64,000 nt of DNA from Blasia pusilla (Eukaryota > Marchantiophyta > Marchantiopsida > Blasiales): contig CM114272.1 of assembly GCA_050084515.1 (NCBI GenBank), forward strand, positions 1,612,001-1,676,000. The letters run 5' to 3'. Shown piece by piece: positions 20,491 to 32,559 of the stretch. A program made the translations under genes and the position numbers. The notes beneath the pieces are model-generated. The model did not search any database and was not told where the DNA came from. It saw only the letters and a list, made by a program, of their open reading frames with translations. Numbering within the stretch: the first letter of the stretch is position 1; every line of letters begins with the position of its first letter.

Positions 20491-20770
20491 AATCTCCATC
20501 CACTATTCCCTACAAAATGTTGGCCGCCGACAAGAGAACACATGTCGAGGCTCATTAAATTAAAGAGTGTGTGTTTGTCTCCCGGAGCTGAAGCGCTGCA
20601 CCGGAGTCGAAAAGTGAGAACTGCCGGACCTTTAAAGCCCATAGAGCACGCGCCGAGCGCCACGTCACGCAGAGACGCTTGGCCTGAGGAGATTCCTACA
20701 AAGGGACTTCCTCTAAAGTTCATAGCGAGCTTACCTTTAACCTTTGTAATCAATTATAACCTCTAAGAAA
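20490..20770 (+). repeat. T module copy 1
   Basis: Matches 57,847-58,130 (for example GCCGACAAGAGAACA, GTCTCCCGG, ACTGCCGGA, AGCGCCACGTCA, TAGCGAGCTTAC) and, partly and inverted, 54,600-54,720. The small ORFs on both strands are not conserved between copies. In 57 kb an F-box/kelch-like fragment lies between S and T; here S and T adjoin. Confidence 0.75.
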
Positions 20771-20779
20771 CGCAAAATA

Positions 20780-21100
20780 ACCTCAAAACTCCACAATCAC
20801 CACATAAAAGTCCGTCAAAAAGCTAATAAACAAATCATTTCTGGATTGGAGGTCACGAGTGCCGAGGAACAAGTCAAATCTCTCTCCATTTATTTGACTA
20901 GGAACAAGTCAACGTCCATCCTCAAGTTCGACTGTAATATAAATATGAGTAATCTCCTCTTGGAACACACAATCTCGCCTAGAATCCCACTGCTACATCG
21001 GCTGCCCATAAAGACAAATAAGCGTGCCTGAAATAGTGCCTCTCGTTGCACATGAAAGCAATAATGAATATATACCCGCATACCAAAATGGACACTCACA
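20780..21100. other. Spacer between T1 and R2
   Basis: No supported gene; the 61-residue ORF at 20,846-21,031 has no recognisable feature. This sequence is not obviously shared with the R1 or R3 upstream flanks. Confidence 0.4.
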
Positions 21101-21103
21101 TGG

Positions 21104-21143
21104 ACGGCTTTGTAGAGATAGAACCGAATCTCTACAAAGCCGT
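21104..21143. repeat. Perfect 16-bp hairpin at the R2 left edge
   Basis: ACGGCTTTGTAGAGAT (21,104-21,119), loop of 8, then its exact reverse complement (21,128-21,143). R1 near 11,909-11,925 keeps only the right-arm sequence (ATCTCTACAAAGCC). The hairpin therefore sits where R2 joins foreign sequence. Confidence 0.9.
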
Positions 21144-24100
21144 GAAACGGGAAAAGCTATCCTCGAATGTCGAATGGGAGACCTAGAATAGAAGTAGCTG
21201 TCTATACTAATTATAAAAGCCCAACTCTCTAAAACTGCGCACTAAATCAACCGATTGAAGAACTGATCCACCAACCTAATCTAACCTCTGAATCCCTCTC
21301 GGCGTTGTTATTTGTTATCTCCTCTCCGCATGCCCACTTTTAGCCCCCTTCTCTCTTTTGTATCGTGATGGTTTCCATCCTTTTTCTATATATTTTATTC
21401 TTTCTCATACCCAGTTCGTTCCAAGAAACGCCCGCTCCCAATCTTGGCCGATGCTGGCCACGCCACGCGGTACTTCACCCTACGATCCGAAAGATCCGGT
21501 CCCCACAAATGTCCCATCCGATCGATGGTCTGACATCCGTGCTTCTGCCCATTGCATTAATGCACCGTTCCAGGCTCCAGCAAATTATATGTGACAGATC
21601 GCTGGCGGTGCTCTCTAATCTTTTTTATTACGTACATGAATATATTAAAGAGAGGATGAGAATTAAAATTAGGACGAAGATTTACTGATTCAGTTTTAAA
21701 TTCTTACCCGCAGGAGCAGTTCACTCTACAACGGGAACAGGTTAAATGAAAAGAATTGAATCACCGAGCTTAGGCCATTTCCAGTTGGTTTTCTCCGTGG
21801 ATGACGAAGAATGGATGGGAGTTTCCATCCGTTACAAGTTCATCATTTGAGGAAAAATGCGTTAAGGGATCAGTAAGTCGATTGCAGCAGTCTATTACAA
21901 AAGAACACTTCTCCATTGAAACGAATCATCCTATAAATGGAGATGGTAATTGGGTTGAGCTCGAAGTCAGACTAACGTTAGCAGTGAAGAGCTTTCTGCT
22001 ATTGGGGCCGAGCTCAAAGGGAGAATACGTTTGATCCTCGAGAAACCCTAAACGCCATATTCTGGGCCTCGTCGACATACCCGCTGATCGTCTCAAACAC
22101 TGGAACGATTTTGGCTAGGCTCAAGATTGAACAGTTCATGGCAAAGGGTTGAATTCGAGAGCAAAGGGCTGAACTCGAAGACAGAGTGCTGCAAATCTCG
22201 GCAAACATCGTGTAAGATCACCACAGTCACCAGCCAGGACTTATGATCCGAGCCTGGAAAGCGCTTGAGCTCGAACACAGAACATGAGACAAGGATCAAA
22301 CATGCCAATGCAATAATCTTAACAGTCTCTGATGACGTACTGGGTGGCACTATAGACCAAATGGTGGCAAATGGTTTCAATTCGAAGCCAGAATGCTTCA
22401 AATCGCCGAGGAAACACCTTCTAGAAACTCCATAGTCACTCACTTGGAACTCCACCCTCAGACTGGAAAACGAGTTCAGCAAACGAGGCCAGCCCAGGCT
22501 CGAGGTCAGACTGCTGCCAACCGTCAAGAAACACCCGTCACTGCCCAGGAATCCTCATCAAACCATGGAGAACGGCCCAGGATCGACGCTAGACTGCTTC
22601 CAGCCAGAAGTCCCTCGTCAGAACCCATTCTGAAACCATGGAAAGTGAAGTTGAACGAAATCTGGAAGCCATAATGATTCCAATGGTCGAAAGACTCCAT
22701 ACTCACTAGCTCGAGCTCAAAATCAGTCAGTCACTTGCCAGAACCCTCATGAAACGGTGACAAACGTTTGAGTTGGGAGACAGAATGTTCCCAGTGGTCG
22801 AAAGACTCCATGTTCACTGGCTTGCACTCAAGCTGAGCCCAGGCTCGAATCCAGAACGCTGCTAGTCACTAGCTGGGACTCGTAATCATGCAGTGGCAAA
22901 CAAGCTGAGACCAGGGTCCAGGTCTGAATGGTTACAATCGCCAAACGGTGCCATAGTCACTAGCTAGAACCCATAATCAGACGGTACAAACTGATTTGAG
23001 CCTTAGGCTGGAAGTCAGATTGCTTCCAATCTTCGAAAGACGCCAATATCTAGCAAGAAATGAAGGGAATAATCAGACCAAGGATGGCAAACGAAGTTGA
23101 GCTCAGGCTCGAAGGCAGATAGCTTCGAATCGTCTAGAAAAGCTGCATTGAGTTGCTGGGACTCATGAAACCGTGGCAGACTAGCTGAGTGCAGGATCCA
23201 AGGCAGGGTGTTGCAAATCGTTGAAAAGCATCCGAAGTAATTTCCTAGAACCCATAATCAAACAGTGTCAAATGATTTAGTTCAGCTGAAGCTGGATGCC
23301 ATAATGCTTCCACCGTCAAAATCACGAGTCTCTTGGAAGGACGCATCATCACAAAGAACTCAGCCCTGACTTCAGGCTGAAGTGCTTCCCATGGAAAGCC
23401 AAAACAAATTATTTAGTGGCAAACCCATCATCAAACCATGGAGGATTAGTTCAGTGCGAGCTGGAAGAGAGAATCGAGATAGCCTTGGAAAGATACCATA
23501 ATCACTGGCTAGAATTCATGAAAATGCTCTGGCAAATGAGGAGAGCTCATTTTGGAAACAAGAGTGAAGCTCGTCCTTGAAAGGCGCCATATATAATCAC
23601 TACCTAGGACTTATCATCAGACGTTGTCAAATAAGTTGATGCTATCCTAGAAGACCTCATGCTGTCAATCGTAGAGAAACACCATAGTCACTAGCTCGGA
23701 CTCGTAATCATAGCGTGGTGGATAAGTTGAACCCAGAGTCCAAGGAAGAATGCTGCAAATCTCCAGAAGACGCCATGGTCACTTGTTAGAACTCACAATC
23801 AGACTCTAGAGAAAAGGTTGATTCAAGGCTGGAAGCCAGACTCCTAGAGTCCTGCCAATCGCCAGAGGACACCATCGTCACAATCGGACTCTGGAAAACA
23901 AGTTGATCCTAGGCTGCAAGCCAGATTTCCATTCTCTAGAAGGCGCTTTGGTCACTAGATAGAGCTCACACTCAGACTCTGGAGAGGAATTTGATTCTAG
24001 GTTGCAAGCCAGGGTGTTGCCGATCTCTAGATGGCGCTATGGTCACTAGCTCACAATCCGACTCTGGAGAATAACTTGATTCTAGGCTGGAAGCCAGAAT

Positions 24101-24890
24101 ATTACCAATCTCTAGAAGGTGCTATGATCTCTAGCTAGAACGCACAATCAGACTCTGGAAACTAAGTTGATACTAGGGTGCAAGCCAGAGTGTTGCCAAT
24201 CTCTAGAAAGCGCTACGGTCACTAGATAGAGCTCACAATCAGACTCTGGAGAATAAGTTGATTCTGGGCTACGAAACAGTGATGCCCATTGACTAGCTAG
24301 AAGGTCTGGAGAATAAGTTGATTCTGGGCTGCGAGAAAGAGTGATGACCATTGCTAGAAGGTGCTATGGTCTCTAGCTAGAACTCACAATCAGACTCTGG
24401 AAAATAAGTTGATCCTAAGGTGTAAGCCAGAGTGTTGCCGATCTCTAGAAAGAGCAATGGTCACTAGCTAGAGCTCACAATCAGACTGGAGAATAAGTTT
24501 ATTCTGGGCTACGACCAAGAGTGATGCCCATCGGTAGAAGGCGCTATGCTCACTAGCTAGAGCTCACGATCAGACTCTGGAGAGTAAGTTGATTCTGGCC
24601 TGCAAGCTCAGACTGCTTCCAATCGCCAGAAGACGCCATGGTCACAATCCTCAAGTATGCGATCTCCAGATCCAAAACTGCGAGGGATTCCAGGCACCGT
24701 CTATGCAGACAGCCCTCGAGATAAGCACTGCAGGCAGGCAAGTACAGCGCATTTTCCACCACGGGAACCAGTTTCTGGAGCCGTGGAGAGTCCATTGACT
24801 CACATTCTAGGCGTACAGTTGCATGACAATCATTCTGCTCCCCATGCCGTCGATCGTGCAGAGCGCACTTCACTGGGGCGGTACCTCAGT
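21140..24890 (+). repeat. R repeat copy 2 (short)
   Basis: Same order as R1: conserved block (21,410-21,600), 91-bp satellite (about 21,953-24,650, youngest units 23,900-24,560), and a short piece of the captured fragment (24,650-24,880). It then breaks off abruptly into S2 near 24,890, so the R1/R3 tail is missing. It carries neither the 14.7-kb organelle-like filler nor the 16.6-kb hairpin. Confidence 0.8.
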
Positions 24891-26196
24891 AGAGGAATAT
24901 TAGAGGAATCACGGCTCATAACATTCTCCACGTGATGATGGCTACACGTGTGATCTACACCAAGATTTAAAGACCCCTAAGATTGAGAAGATCTAGGTAC
25001 GAGGAGAGATGCATGCTCGTGCATACACCGTAGATATGAAAACTACTAAGAAAGGAGTCCAGTGTCAACTCGGCCTACTAGTCTTCATGTCTTATCCCCA
25101 CCGTTGATATCCAAAATCTTGTCATATCAGCACACTAGTCTTCATGTTGTATCCCCATACATACCGTTGATATATCCAAAATGTAGGGTCATCTCCTCAT
25201 ACTAGTCTTCATGTCGTACCCACCGTTGTATACAAAATATCCAAAATCTAGTCCTCATGTTGTATACCATCATTCTACGAAGATAATTTTCCGATGTATT
25301 ATCTTATTTCCTCTCAACGAAATTTATGGTTAGCATAAGACTTTAACCAATTGATTCAAAATTAACCACATTTAAGAACTCTATCTCTCATGGGCTACAT
25401 GAAAATTTTCTACTCTATGTGGATCTACTTGGATAAAAAATAAAATTTGAGGACCAACGGACTCATATGAACCAAAAGAAAAATCTATGAAGTTTTCTAT
25501 GAAGCTATTCAGTATTGAACAAGTCTATCTCTCATAGGAGAACTTTCGAGCCACATAAAGAATCTTACCTTTGATTTGGGTCCGTTGGGCTACAAATAAA
25601 AATGGGGTATCAACTACTCCTACAAACCAAAAGAAAAATCTCCTTTTTTATCTATCTCATCAAATATAGAACTATTCAATTTCAAGCATACAATAGCTCC
25701 ATCTCCAATGGGACACATCCTGGCTACGTTAAAAACGTCAACTTAAAGGGTCGATTTGGACTACAAATAAAATTTTGTGGACCAACGACTACCACTAACA
25801 AAGATGAAAATCTCCATTCATTCTAGATTCTATCTCATTGAACGACATCTTCTTTGATATGGTGCACGCCACTCCTATAGGCCACAATAATTAAAAAGAA
25901 CCTAAACTCAAATGGGTCCTTTGGACTACAAATGAAAATATATGGACCTAAATGAAAATCTCCTATATTAATGCTGAACTAAAAATAGTTTATATTCTCT
26001 AAATTCATGAACCTTCAATTAAAAAAATTCATGTAGAAAAAAATGGGATGATGTGGAAATCACAAAGCTAAAATTTGAACTAATTTCATATTTTCCAGCG
26101 AAATCTCCCTATTTATACCAATTTAGAAAATATTTTCCTCAACCTTAGCATTAATACCGAATTAATTATCTTTTTAATGATAATTCACAGTTCGAT
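24890..26196 (+). repeat. S repeat copy 2
   Basis: Begins at the R2 breakpoint with GGAATATTAGAGGAATCACG, equal to S1 from about 19,225, so the S1 beginning is missing. It ends with the shared terminus (GATAATTCACAG...GTCTTACATCC). Immediately after the terminus comes a piece of the BPS/ROH1-like gene rather than T. Confidence 0.8.
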
Positions 26197-26455
26197 TTGT
26201 CTTACATCCAGCAACAGCAAGGGATCCATTCTCCATGGGAGAAAGATGGAGACGAAGTCGAAGTTCCATCCATTGCGGCATTCCTCCTTGACAGTGGACG
26301 TTCAAGACCCTCTCGTGGAAACAGACTACCTGACCTTCAGTTCCTGACGAGGTCTTTGGGATTCCTGCGCCGAAGGACCCATGCTCGGATTCGTATCGGG
26401 CATCATCTTGTGCGATCGACTCGGAGTTCCATCGGGGTTCCACACTCAACCTCAT
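26197..26455. pseudogene. Chimeric fragment: BPS/ROH1-like piece fused to inverted CCCH 5' coding end
   Basis: From about 26,215 to 26,370 the plus strand corresponds to the coding strand of the minus-strand gene at 52-53 kb (residues about 64-115 of that product; compare DLQFLTRSLGFLR here with DYLTFRFLMRSLEFLR there), with an internal deletion of about 40 bp. From about 26,370 the plus strand is instead the reverse complement of the CCCH gene's first 35 codons. On the minus strand a 93-residue frame (26,174-26,455) runs from an internal CCCH methionine (MRLSVEP) through antisense BPS/ROH1-like sequence into S. It has the look of an accidental new ORF. The CCCH part has an 11-base deletion and a frame change just after its natural start, so no CCCH function remains. 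Confidence 0.7.
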
Positions 26456-27840
26456 TCCGGGGTGGACCGCTTGGATTCATGGGGATTCAAGCGCGTTGGA
26501 ATGCCCCAGGACCAAATTGAGAACAACAGTTCACTTCGCATACACAAATGCAAGTGGTCTGCGAAATACAGATCATGTACAGTACAGAAGTTCCTGCATG
26601 TAAGAAGCTCTAGATAAGCTGTTCAGTCTGAAGAATGAGAGCAAAGGCATTGACTGGTTGATTCATGGAAGGAAATGCCACAGACCCAACCTGTTTCTCA
26701 GATTATGCCCAACCAAACATCTCGCTCGAACAGCTATCTTCCTTTCCTCACATTCTGTTTCCGAGCCACTGTCAGTTGCGAAAGAGGACCGGCTCTATGG
26801 CCGAGGATAAACTGAGTTCGTCCATGACGCAGTGACAAATCTCATCTTACTCCGTTTTCTTCCGCGACGTTGTTGTTGTTATTGATGATGATCTTCTGGG
26901 GACACCGTCTCCAGCCCCGTTTTCTGCCGCGACGTTGTTGTTGTTGATGATGATCTTCTGAGACGTTGTTGTTGTTGGCAAATCGTCTTCTCCACTGCAA
27001 GCCTGCCCCAGCCCCGTTTTATGCCGCGACTTTTTTTTTTGTTGTTGATGATGATGATGATGACTGGGGGACACCGTCTTCTCCACTGCAAGTCCGCTCC
27101 AAACCAGCTGCCACTAGAAATCTAACGCATGAGCAAACGCACGAAGCGGGTCCAAGCGCGATTCAATTGCGAAAATCAGCGAATGAGCAAATTAAAGCGC
27201 AGCAGCTTTGGGACTATTGTCGAGAACTCAATCGGTTATTAGTTGGTGGATTTCCCTAATTTGTATTTGGGACTATTGTCGGGAACTGAGTTATAAGCTC
27301 ACTTTCTATTCTTTCGTTTTCTTAGTGCTTTGGGTTCTACTTACTTAGTATTTTCTGGTTTTATTTCTTCTAATCAAATTAGGACAGAAAGGTGGGAAAA
27401 GGAATTTAATTAAATCTTACTTCCCATGGGATGACTGCTGAAGCACGTAAGAAACGAACCGCGTACATTTAAACTCCCAAGCTTAACCTCCCAAACATTC
27501 GTTTAAAAAATAAAAACTCTATAAGATTTCTTTTTGGGTTTAATTGTACAAAGTCTCTATAACGTCCAGTCGATCGGCCTCCGAGACCTTCTTTGAAAGT
27601 TTAATTTAAATCCTTCTATGGAATAAAAGGCCCCCATATTTGTTATTTTGTTATAAATCCGTATCAAATACATTGTCGGAAAAGACCCAATCACCCCAAA
27701 AAAAAAAAAACATCGCTGCAAAATATATCTCATAATCATAATTCCTCAGACCGACTGCGGTCCCGTGACTCCCGTCGGTCGCTCCCCACCGTAAAACGCC
27801 CTTTGGTTCTCCCCCCGCTTTTAAATCCTTCTAGGAATTA
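26381..27840. repeat. Right inverted copy of the CCCH 5' region
   Basis: Reverse complement of 9,560-10,480 (promoter, leader, first codons). It has three successive CGCGACGTTGTTGTTG units where the left copy has one, and lacks the perfect 19-bp hairpin. Confidence 0.85.
26867..27062. repeat. GTT/GAT trinucleotide-rich triplicated segment
   Basis: Three units of about 55-75 bp, each with a CCCCGTTTTCTGCCGCGAC-like start, (GTT)n and (GAT)n runs and a GGGACACCGTCTTCTCC-like end. Only one unit is present at 9,990-10,040. Confidence 0.85.
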
Positions 27841-28260
27841 AAAGCCACACATGCCCTCGCATGTATATATAGATCCGTAGAGCCTGTAGAGATCACGAGC
27901 CGGACCCAAAGCCTATCATGTTACAGGACCGGCAGGTATGTACCCGGTGACGACTGCGAGAGGTGGTCACCGGGTCATCACTTGTGATCGGTCGCATCAG
28001 CACGCGACCGGAAGCGTCGATCGTTCAATCGAGTGAAATTGCGGCGTCAACGTCCTGCCTGCGAAGCTCCGACAATGGCGAGCGGCCGACAGAGATGTCC
28101 GTTCTCTGACCGCACCTCCACTCGTTGGGGCCCTTGGGGGTCAGTCGGTCAAGAAACTTTAGGGTAGCCCGGCCCGGGTAAGAATACGAATTTATTTCGT
28201 TAGGTATTTACTTGATCGTACCCGAAGGGGTCTCATTATATCCGAAGGGGTCTCATTATG
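27841..28260. other. GC-rich island, possible LTR remnant
   Basis: Sharply GC-richer than both flanks, with a GCCCGGCCCGGGT stretch near 28,172 and a direct duplication CCGAAGGGGTCTCATTAT at 28,223-28,260. No coding frame and no partner copy in the window. It could be a solo LTR or transposon end; nothing proves it. Confidence 0.35.
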
Positions 28261-28860
28261 TTTATCACTTCTAAAATAAGTTTGGCTATTTGATTCATAG
28301 ACTCTAGCCGAGGTTGCTCATGAACCTTGCCTTATAACTAGTTTGGTTCCTATTTTAAAAAGGATCAAATAAGAATTAGTTTAGTGAATTAGTTTGAGCT
28401 ATGTTGTTTACAATTATTTTTCCTCTTGAGACTATATCCTTTTTGTGGTGTTTATGGAGGCTATTTTGCCCTCTCACACTTTATCCTCTTTATGTAGTGG
28501 CCAATTATTATGTGCTTTCACAACTACATTCTTTTCATATTCTTGCTTAAGGATATGTTATGTTCTCTATTCTAAGAGTGGACCAGTTTACACTTAAGGA
28601 AGCCCATGTGAAGTGGTTGGTCCATTTTCCTCCTCCTCTAATTCCATCCAAGCTCTTTTTCTATTCACATATTCTCAAACTATCTTCCAAGTTTTGGACC
28701 ATTACACTCTTGAAACTCTTGTCGATTAGGCAAAAGCTACCATAGTTTTAATTTTGATGGAATTTGAACTCAATGTGAGTAGCCTTACCCGAGATGATGG
28801 TTCATCTTAGTTTCACTTGGATATCCCCCAAGATAACAAGCATAAGTACATATGTGGCTA
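28261..28860. other. AT-rich spacer, no gene seen
   Basis: No supported gene; the 61-residue ORF at 28,560-28,745 has no recognised domain. Confidence 0.4.
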
Positions 28861-28869
28861 TTCAAAGGT

Positions 28870-29345
28870 AATAATTACAAAACTCCCCAGGATAGCTCAA
28901 CAAGCATTGACAAGGATAGATAAGCAAACCTTAATGAGGATGTTGCTACTCGAAGTTCATAATTCCAAAACTTCTCAAGATAGATGAGCAAAACTTACTA
29001 AGGATGTTGCTACTAAGTTCAGAATGCCAAAACTCACCATGATAGAGGAGCAAACCTTATTGAGGATCTTGCCACCGAAAGTTCATAAGCCCAAAACTTC
29101 CCAAGGTAGATGAGCAAATCTTACTAAGGATGTTGCCACACAAAGTTCACAAGCTCAAAAGTCCCGAAAGATAGATGAGCAAACCTTGCTAAAGATGTTG
29201 TGGCTCAAATTTCCCAAGCCTAAAAGTCTTTGAAGATAGATGAGCAAACTTTATTAAGGATATTGCTACTCAAAGTTCCCAAACTCCCCAAGAGAGATGA
29301 AAAAAACTAGTGAGGATGTTTCTATGCAAAGTTGAAACTTCCAAA
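28870..29345. repeat. Tandem array of about 65-bp units (7-8 copies)
   Basis: Each unit holds variants of AAACTTCCCAAGATAGATGA, GCAAACCTTACTAAGGATGT and TGCTACTCAAAGTTC. Units differ by 10-25 percent and by 1-3-base indels, so this is an old array. Contiguous, no spacers. Confidence 0.85.
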
Positions 29346-30760
29346 ACTCGCATTATTGTAACATGTAAGTAATGAAGAAGTAGTATTAATCCAGGGGAAA
29401 GCTCTTGCACGGAGGTATAGCTCCATGCAAGAACATTCTTGACTAGTATTTCTTACTTTACTTAATTTTAAATATGATCTTATGCCTTCTATAACTTATA
29501 CCATAGAAAAGGTGCAATATGCCAAGGTGCCAAACTTACAAGCCCCATCCCATCTCAATTAGTAGTTGCCTCACTTGATGGCATAAAGATGCCCCTCACT
29601 CGAAGCCCCGGTGGATATGTTGATCCCTACTATGCTATAACAACTCAACTAAACCTACCACTAGGCCCCTATCCACATATCACTAGCACAACCCACCACT
29701 AAAAGATATGCAAAAATAGTCGCCATGGAATCCTTTGGACATTGCCAATAGTTTATTGTGGAGATTCACTAACACAATCACTTCTTTACTACTAATCAAA
29801 TCGATAGGAGTTTGACTCCTTCCAATTTTCCAACATGTTGCTTTCCCTGAAAGGAAAATCCATGCTCGCCTCGTGTAGATTCTCACTAACATACAAATCG
29901 AGTTATGTATCTACTTCGCGCACTACTGATTCACGTCTTCTCAGTTCTTGCTTGTGCATATTCGGTTCACCAATTTTCCCTGATTATTCCAATAATTTTT
30001 CATGGGAAACAAAACCAAACCATCACCAAGCATATCATATGACCCAACATCAATCATCATTACCCTATCTCTCACAATTGAATTATTAGTAAGGCACTCA
30101 AAATGGTTGATACACTGCACTAGAGTGCTCAACTAAATAGAACACGTTTGTGGTGTCATCCAACAAGAAAAAACCAAGGATAGCTAGCATACACTCAATC
30201 GTTGGCCATGATGGAAACTCCTCTACCCAAGCCAAAGGCTTGAAAATGATCCCCTTGCCTCCAATAAACATTCTACAACGTGCAAAGTTTTCTTAATCCT
30301 ATCCTCCTAGTAGCTCTTCTAATCCCCAACATATGAAAGAAGTAGACAATGGGATTGACCTACAATTTGCGGCATCTCTTGCATCACTTATCTCAACATT
30401 GATTACAGATCCCCCTCTTCCTCAACTTTATACTTCTTTAGGACCACCTATGATATATAACTTGGATTCCAATAGGATAATTGCCTCTAGGTTGAAATCT
30501 TTGATGAGAAATTTGCATAATCCATCATTGTTGTATCTTCAAGATGCTTAAGAAAATAAGTCCACACTATAAAAAGGAATGAAAGCCTAAGGGCTATAGA
30601 TCCTCAAAGTGCCCATTATGCATCAAATTTACAATTCAAATCAATAAGTTTGATTGTACTCGTTGGAACTCGCCTTTTATAGATCCAACACCTTGTTAGT
30701 CTCTCCAAACATTTCTATAATGAACCCTCCATCACTATGGAGCCGACCGAAAAGAGATTT
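29346..30760. other. Intergenic DNA before the copia element
   Basis: No supported gene. The ORFs at 29,683-30,132 overlap on opposite strands and lack domains. The frame at 30,333-30,551 (MKEVDNGIDLQFA) is short and unrecognised. Confidence 0.4.
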
Positions 30761-30765
30761 ATATA

Positions 30766-31072
30766 TATTGAAGATTGAGTTACAATCAAGCTCATGAGAC
30801 ATTTGAACTGTTATATTTGGTACTCACACGAAGTAGGGAAGCTTAATCTTGGTTAGTAAGTTAAGCGCGATTATCTTAACTAGGATTAGTAAATCACAGT
30901 TAGTCTTAACTCGAGACTAAGATTACGGTTAGGGTTGCTTGTACAAACCCTATATAATTGAGAAGAAGACTAGCCTCCACTCATTCTCTCATTGCAAATT
31001 TCGTTCTCCATGGTGGTGTGCGTGTGTGAGATCCATTTTCCATCAGTTATGCTTGTTTAGCAATTTTCCACA
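30766..31072 (+). repeat. Copia 5' LTR
   Basis: Starts TATTGAAGATTG (a decayed TG start) and ends TTTTCCACA. Differs from the 3' LTR at roughly 28 positions by eye. Contains a GATTACGGTTAGGGTTGC stretch. Confidence 0.88.
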
Positions 31073-31589
31073 TTGTATTAGAGCGATAGGAGAACATCAC
31101 TTGAAATTCTTGGTGTTTGAGGAGAGAAGAGAGGCAAAAGAACGCACAATTTCAGTTTGGGAGAAGGAAGTTTTATTCAGAACTTAGTGGGTGCAGATTT
31201 CAGGTGGAGCATTGACGGTGATAAAACTTTGGAGGCATTTTTTAAGGCTTTCCCGGTCGATTAAGCCGTATGGGTCCGTAGCGTCTCGTACAATGCCAAA
31301 GTCTGGTTCTAGCTGTCTTGTAGAGCTCATCAAGAGCTTTCCAACACACCCAAAATCGCTTAATTCTGACATTATGAGCTCATGCAATAGCAATTTCAGT
31401 GTAGGAAAGTGCAACTAGTAAAAAAAGTTGTGGAGTTTGCTCTCTACAAGCCAATTTCGACTAGTTCTTTCATTCAGTTGATCAATTTTGGCAAATTTTA
31501 GGTCTATTTTTTGTGTAGGAGTGGTTTATGCTTTAATTGGAATAATAGAAAGCCTAAAATTACATTTTTGTGAGTGAAATCGTTCATCA

Positions 31590-32330
31590 AGGAGTATTCA
31601 TCGGCAACAATCACAAGCGAGAAGCTAAATAAGCAGAATTATAATGTCTAAAAGTTTCGCATGAAAAAATTTCTCATGGGTCAAGAATTGTGGGAGCTTG
31701 TCACAGGTGATGAGTCCAAGCCAAAAGGTGACTCAACAAACTTGAATGTTCGCGCTTGAAATAAACGAGCATGGCAAGTAATCCACAATATTTCAATAAC
31801 GATCACTTCGCCAATAATAGGTCACATTCAAGATGTTGATACTCAGAAAGAGATCTGAGATGCATTGGAAAAGTTGTTCGAGATATCTACAAAGGCCAGA
31901 AATCTTCAATTGAAACATCAATTGAACGAAGTGAGGAAAGAATCCTACAGCATCAATGATTATATTTTGAGTATCAGACATATTATTCATCAGTTGAATA
32001 ACATTGGAGTGACAGTAGAAGATGATGATCTGATTTTGTTCACTCCTTAAGGCCTTCCAAAGGATTACAAGTCCTTTGAGACCTCTATATGTGTGAGAGA
32101 GAAATATCCAACCTTTCAAGAGTTAGTTCCTCTGTTGATGAGTGAAGAGATGCGCCTAGTAGGGAGCGGTAGCTCGTCTAGTCTACAAAAGAGTTCGCTA
32201 TTTGCAGGTTATGGATCAAACAAAGGCAAGGGTCGTGGTAGAAACTTCCGTGGTCGTGGTAGATATCAAGCATATGGAGGAAGAGGCACTCAATATAACG
32301 TTACACAATCAACTATGAACTAGTACCACA
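31590..32330 (+). pseudogene. Copia gag (UBN2-type), broken
   Basis: The frame shows the usual copia gag opening, with SSATITSEKLN then FRMKKFLMGQELWELV, but with stop codons inside. It continues through 31,865-32,050 (NLQLKHQLNEVRKESYSIND) and, after a stop, LPKDYKSFETSI and the Gly/Arg-rich end at 32,220-32,300. At about 32,399-32,450 a zinc knuckle CNYCGIKGHYAKFC (CX2CX4HX4C) is intact. In the family gag packages the element RNA. At least four in-frame stops make the product unmakeable. Confidence 0.85.
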
Positions 32331-32559
32331 CACAATCATAAGGTGGTGATGGTGGAAACCTTTGGGGTCAAGGTCAGCAGTAGAGGGTCCTTGGATCTTG
32401 CAATTACTGTGGGATAAAAGGTCACTATGCAAAATTTTGTTTCAAGAAGAAGGTAGATATGAGAACAAGAACCTTACAACAACAAGACTATGTAGAGCAA
32501 CAACACCAAGAGCAGTACCAAGAAGAACCACATTCACAAACAGAGCATCTTTTGGTCAT

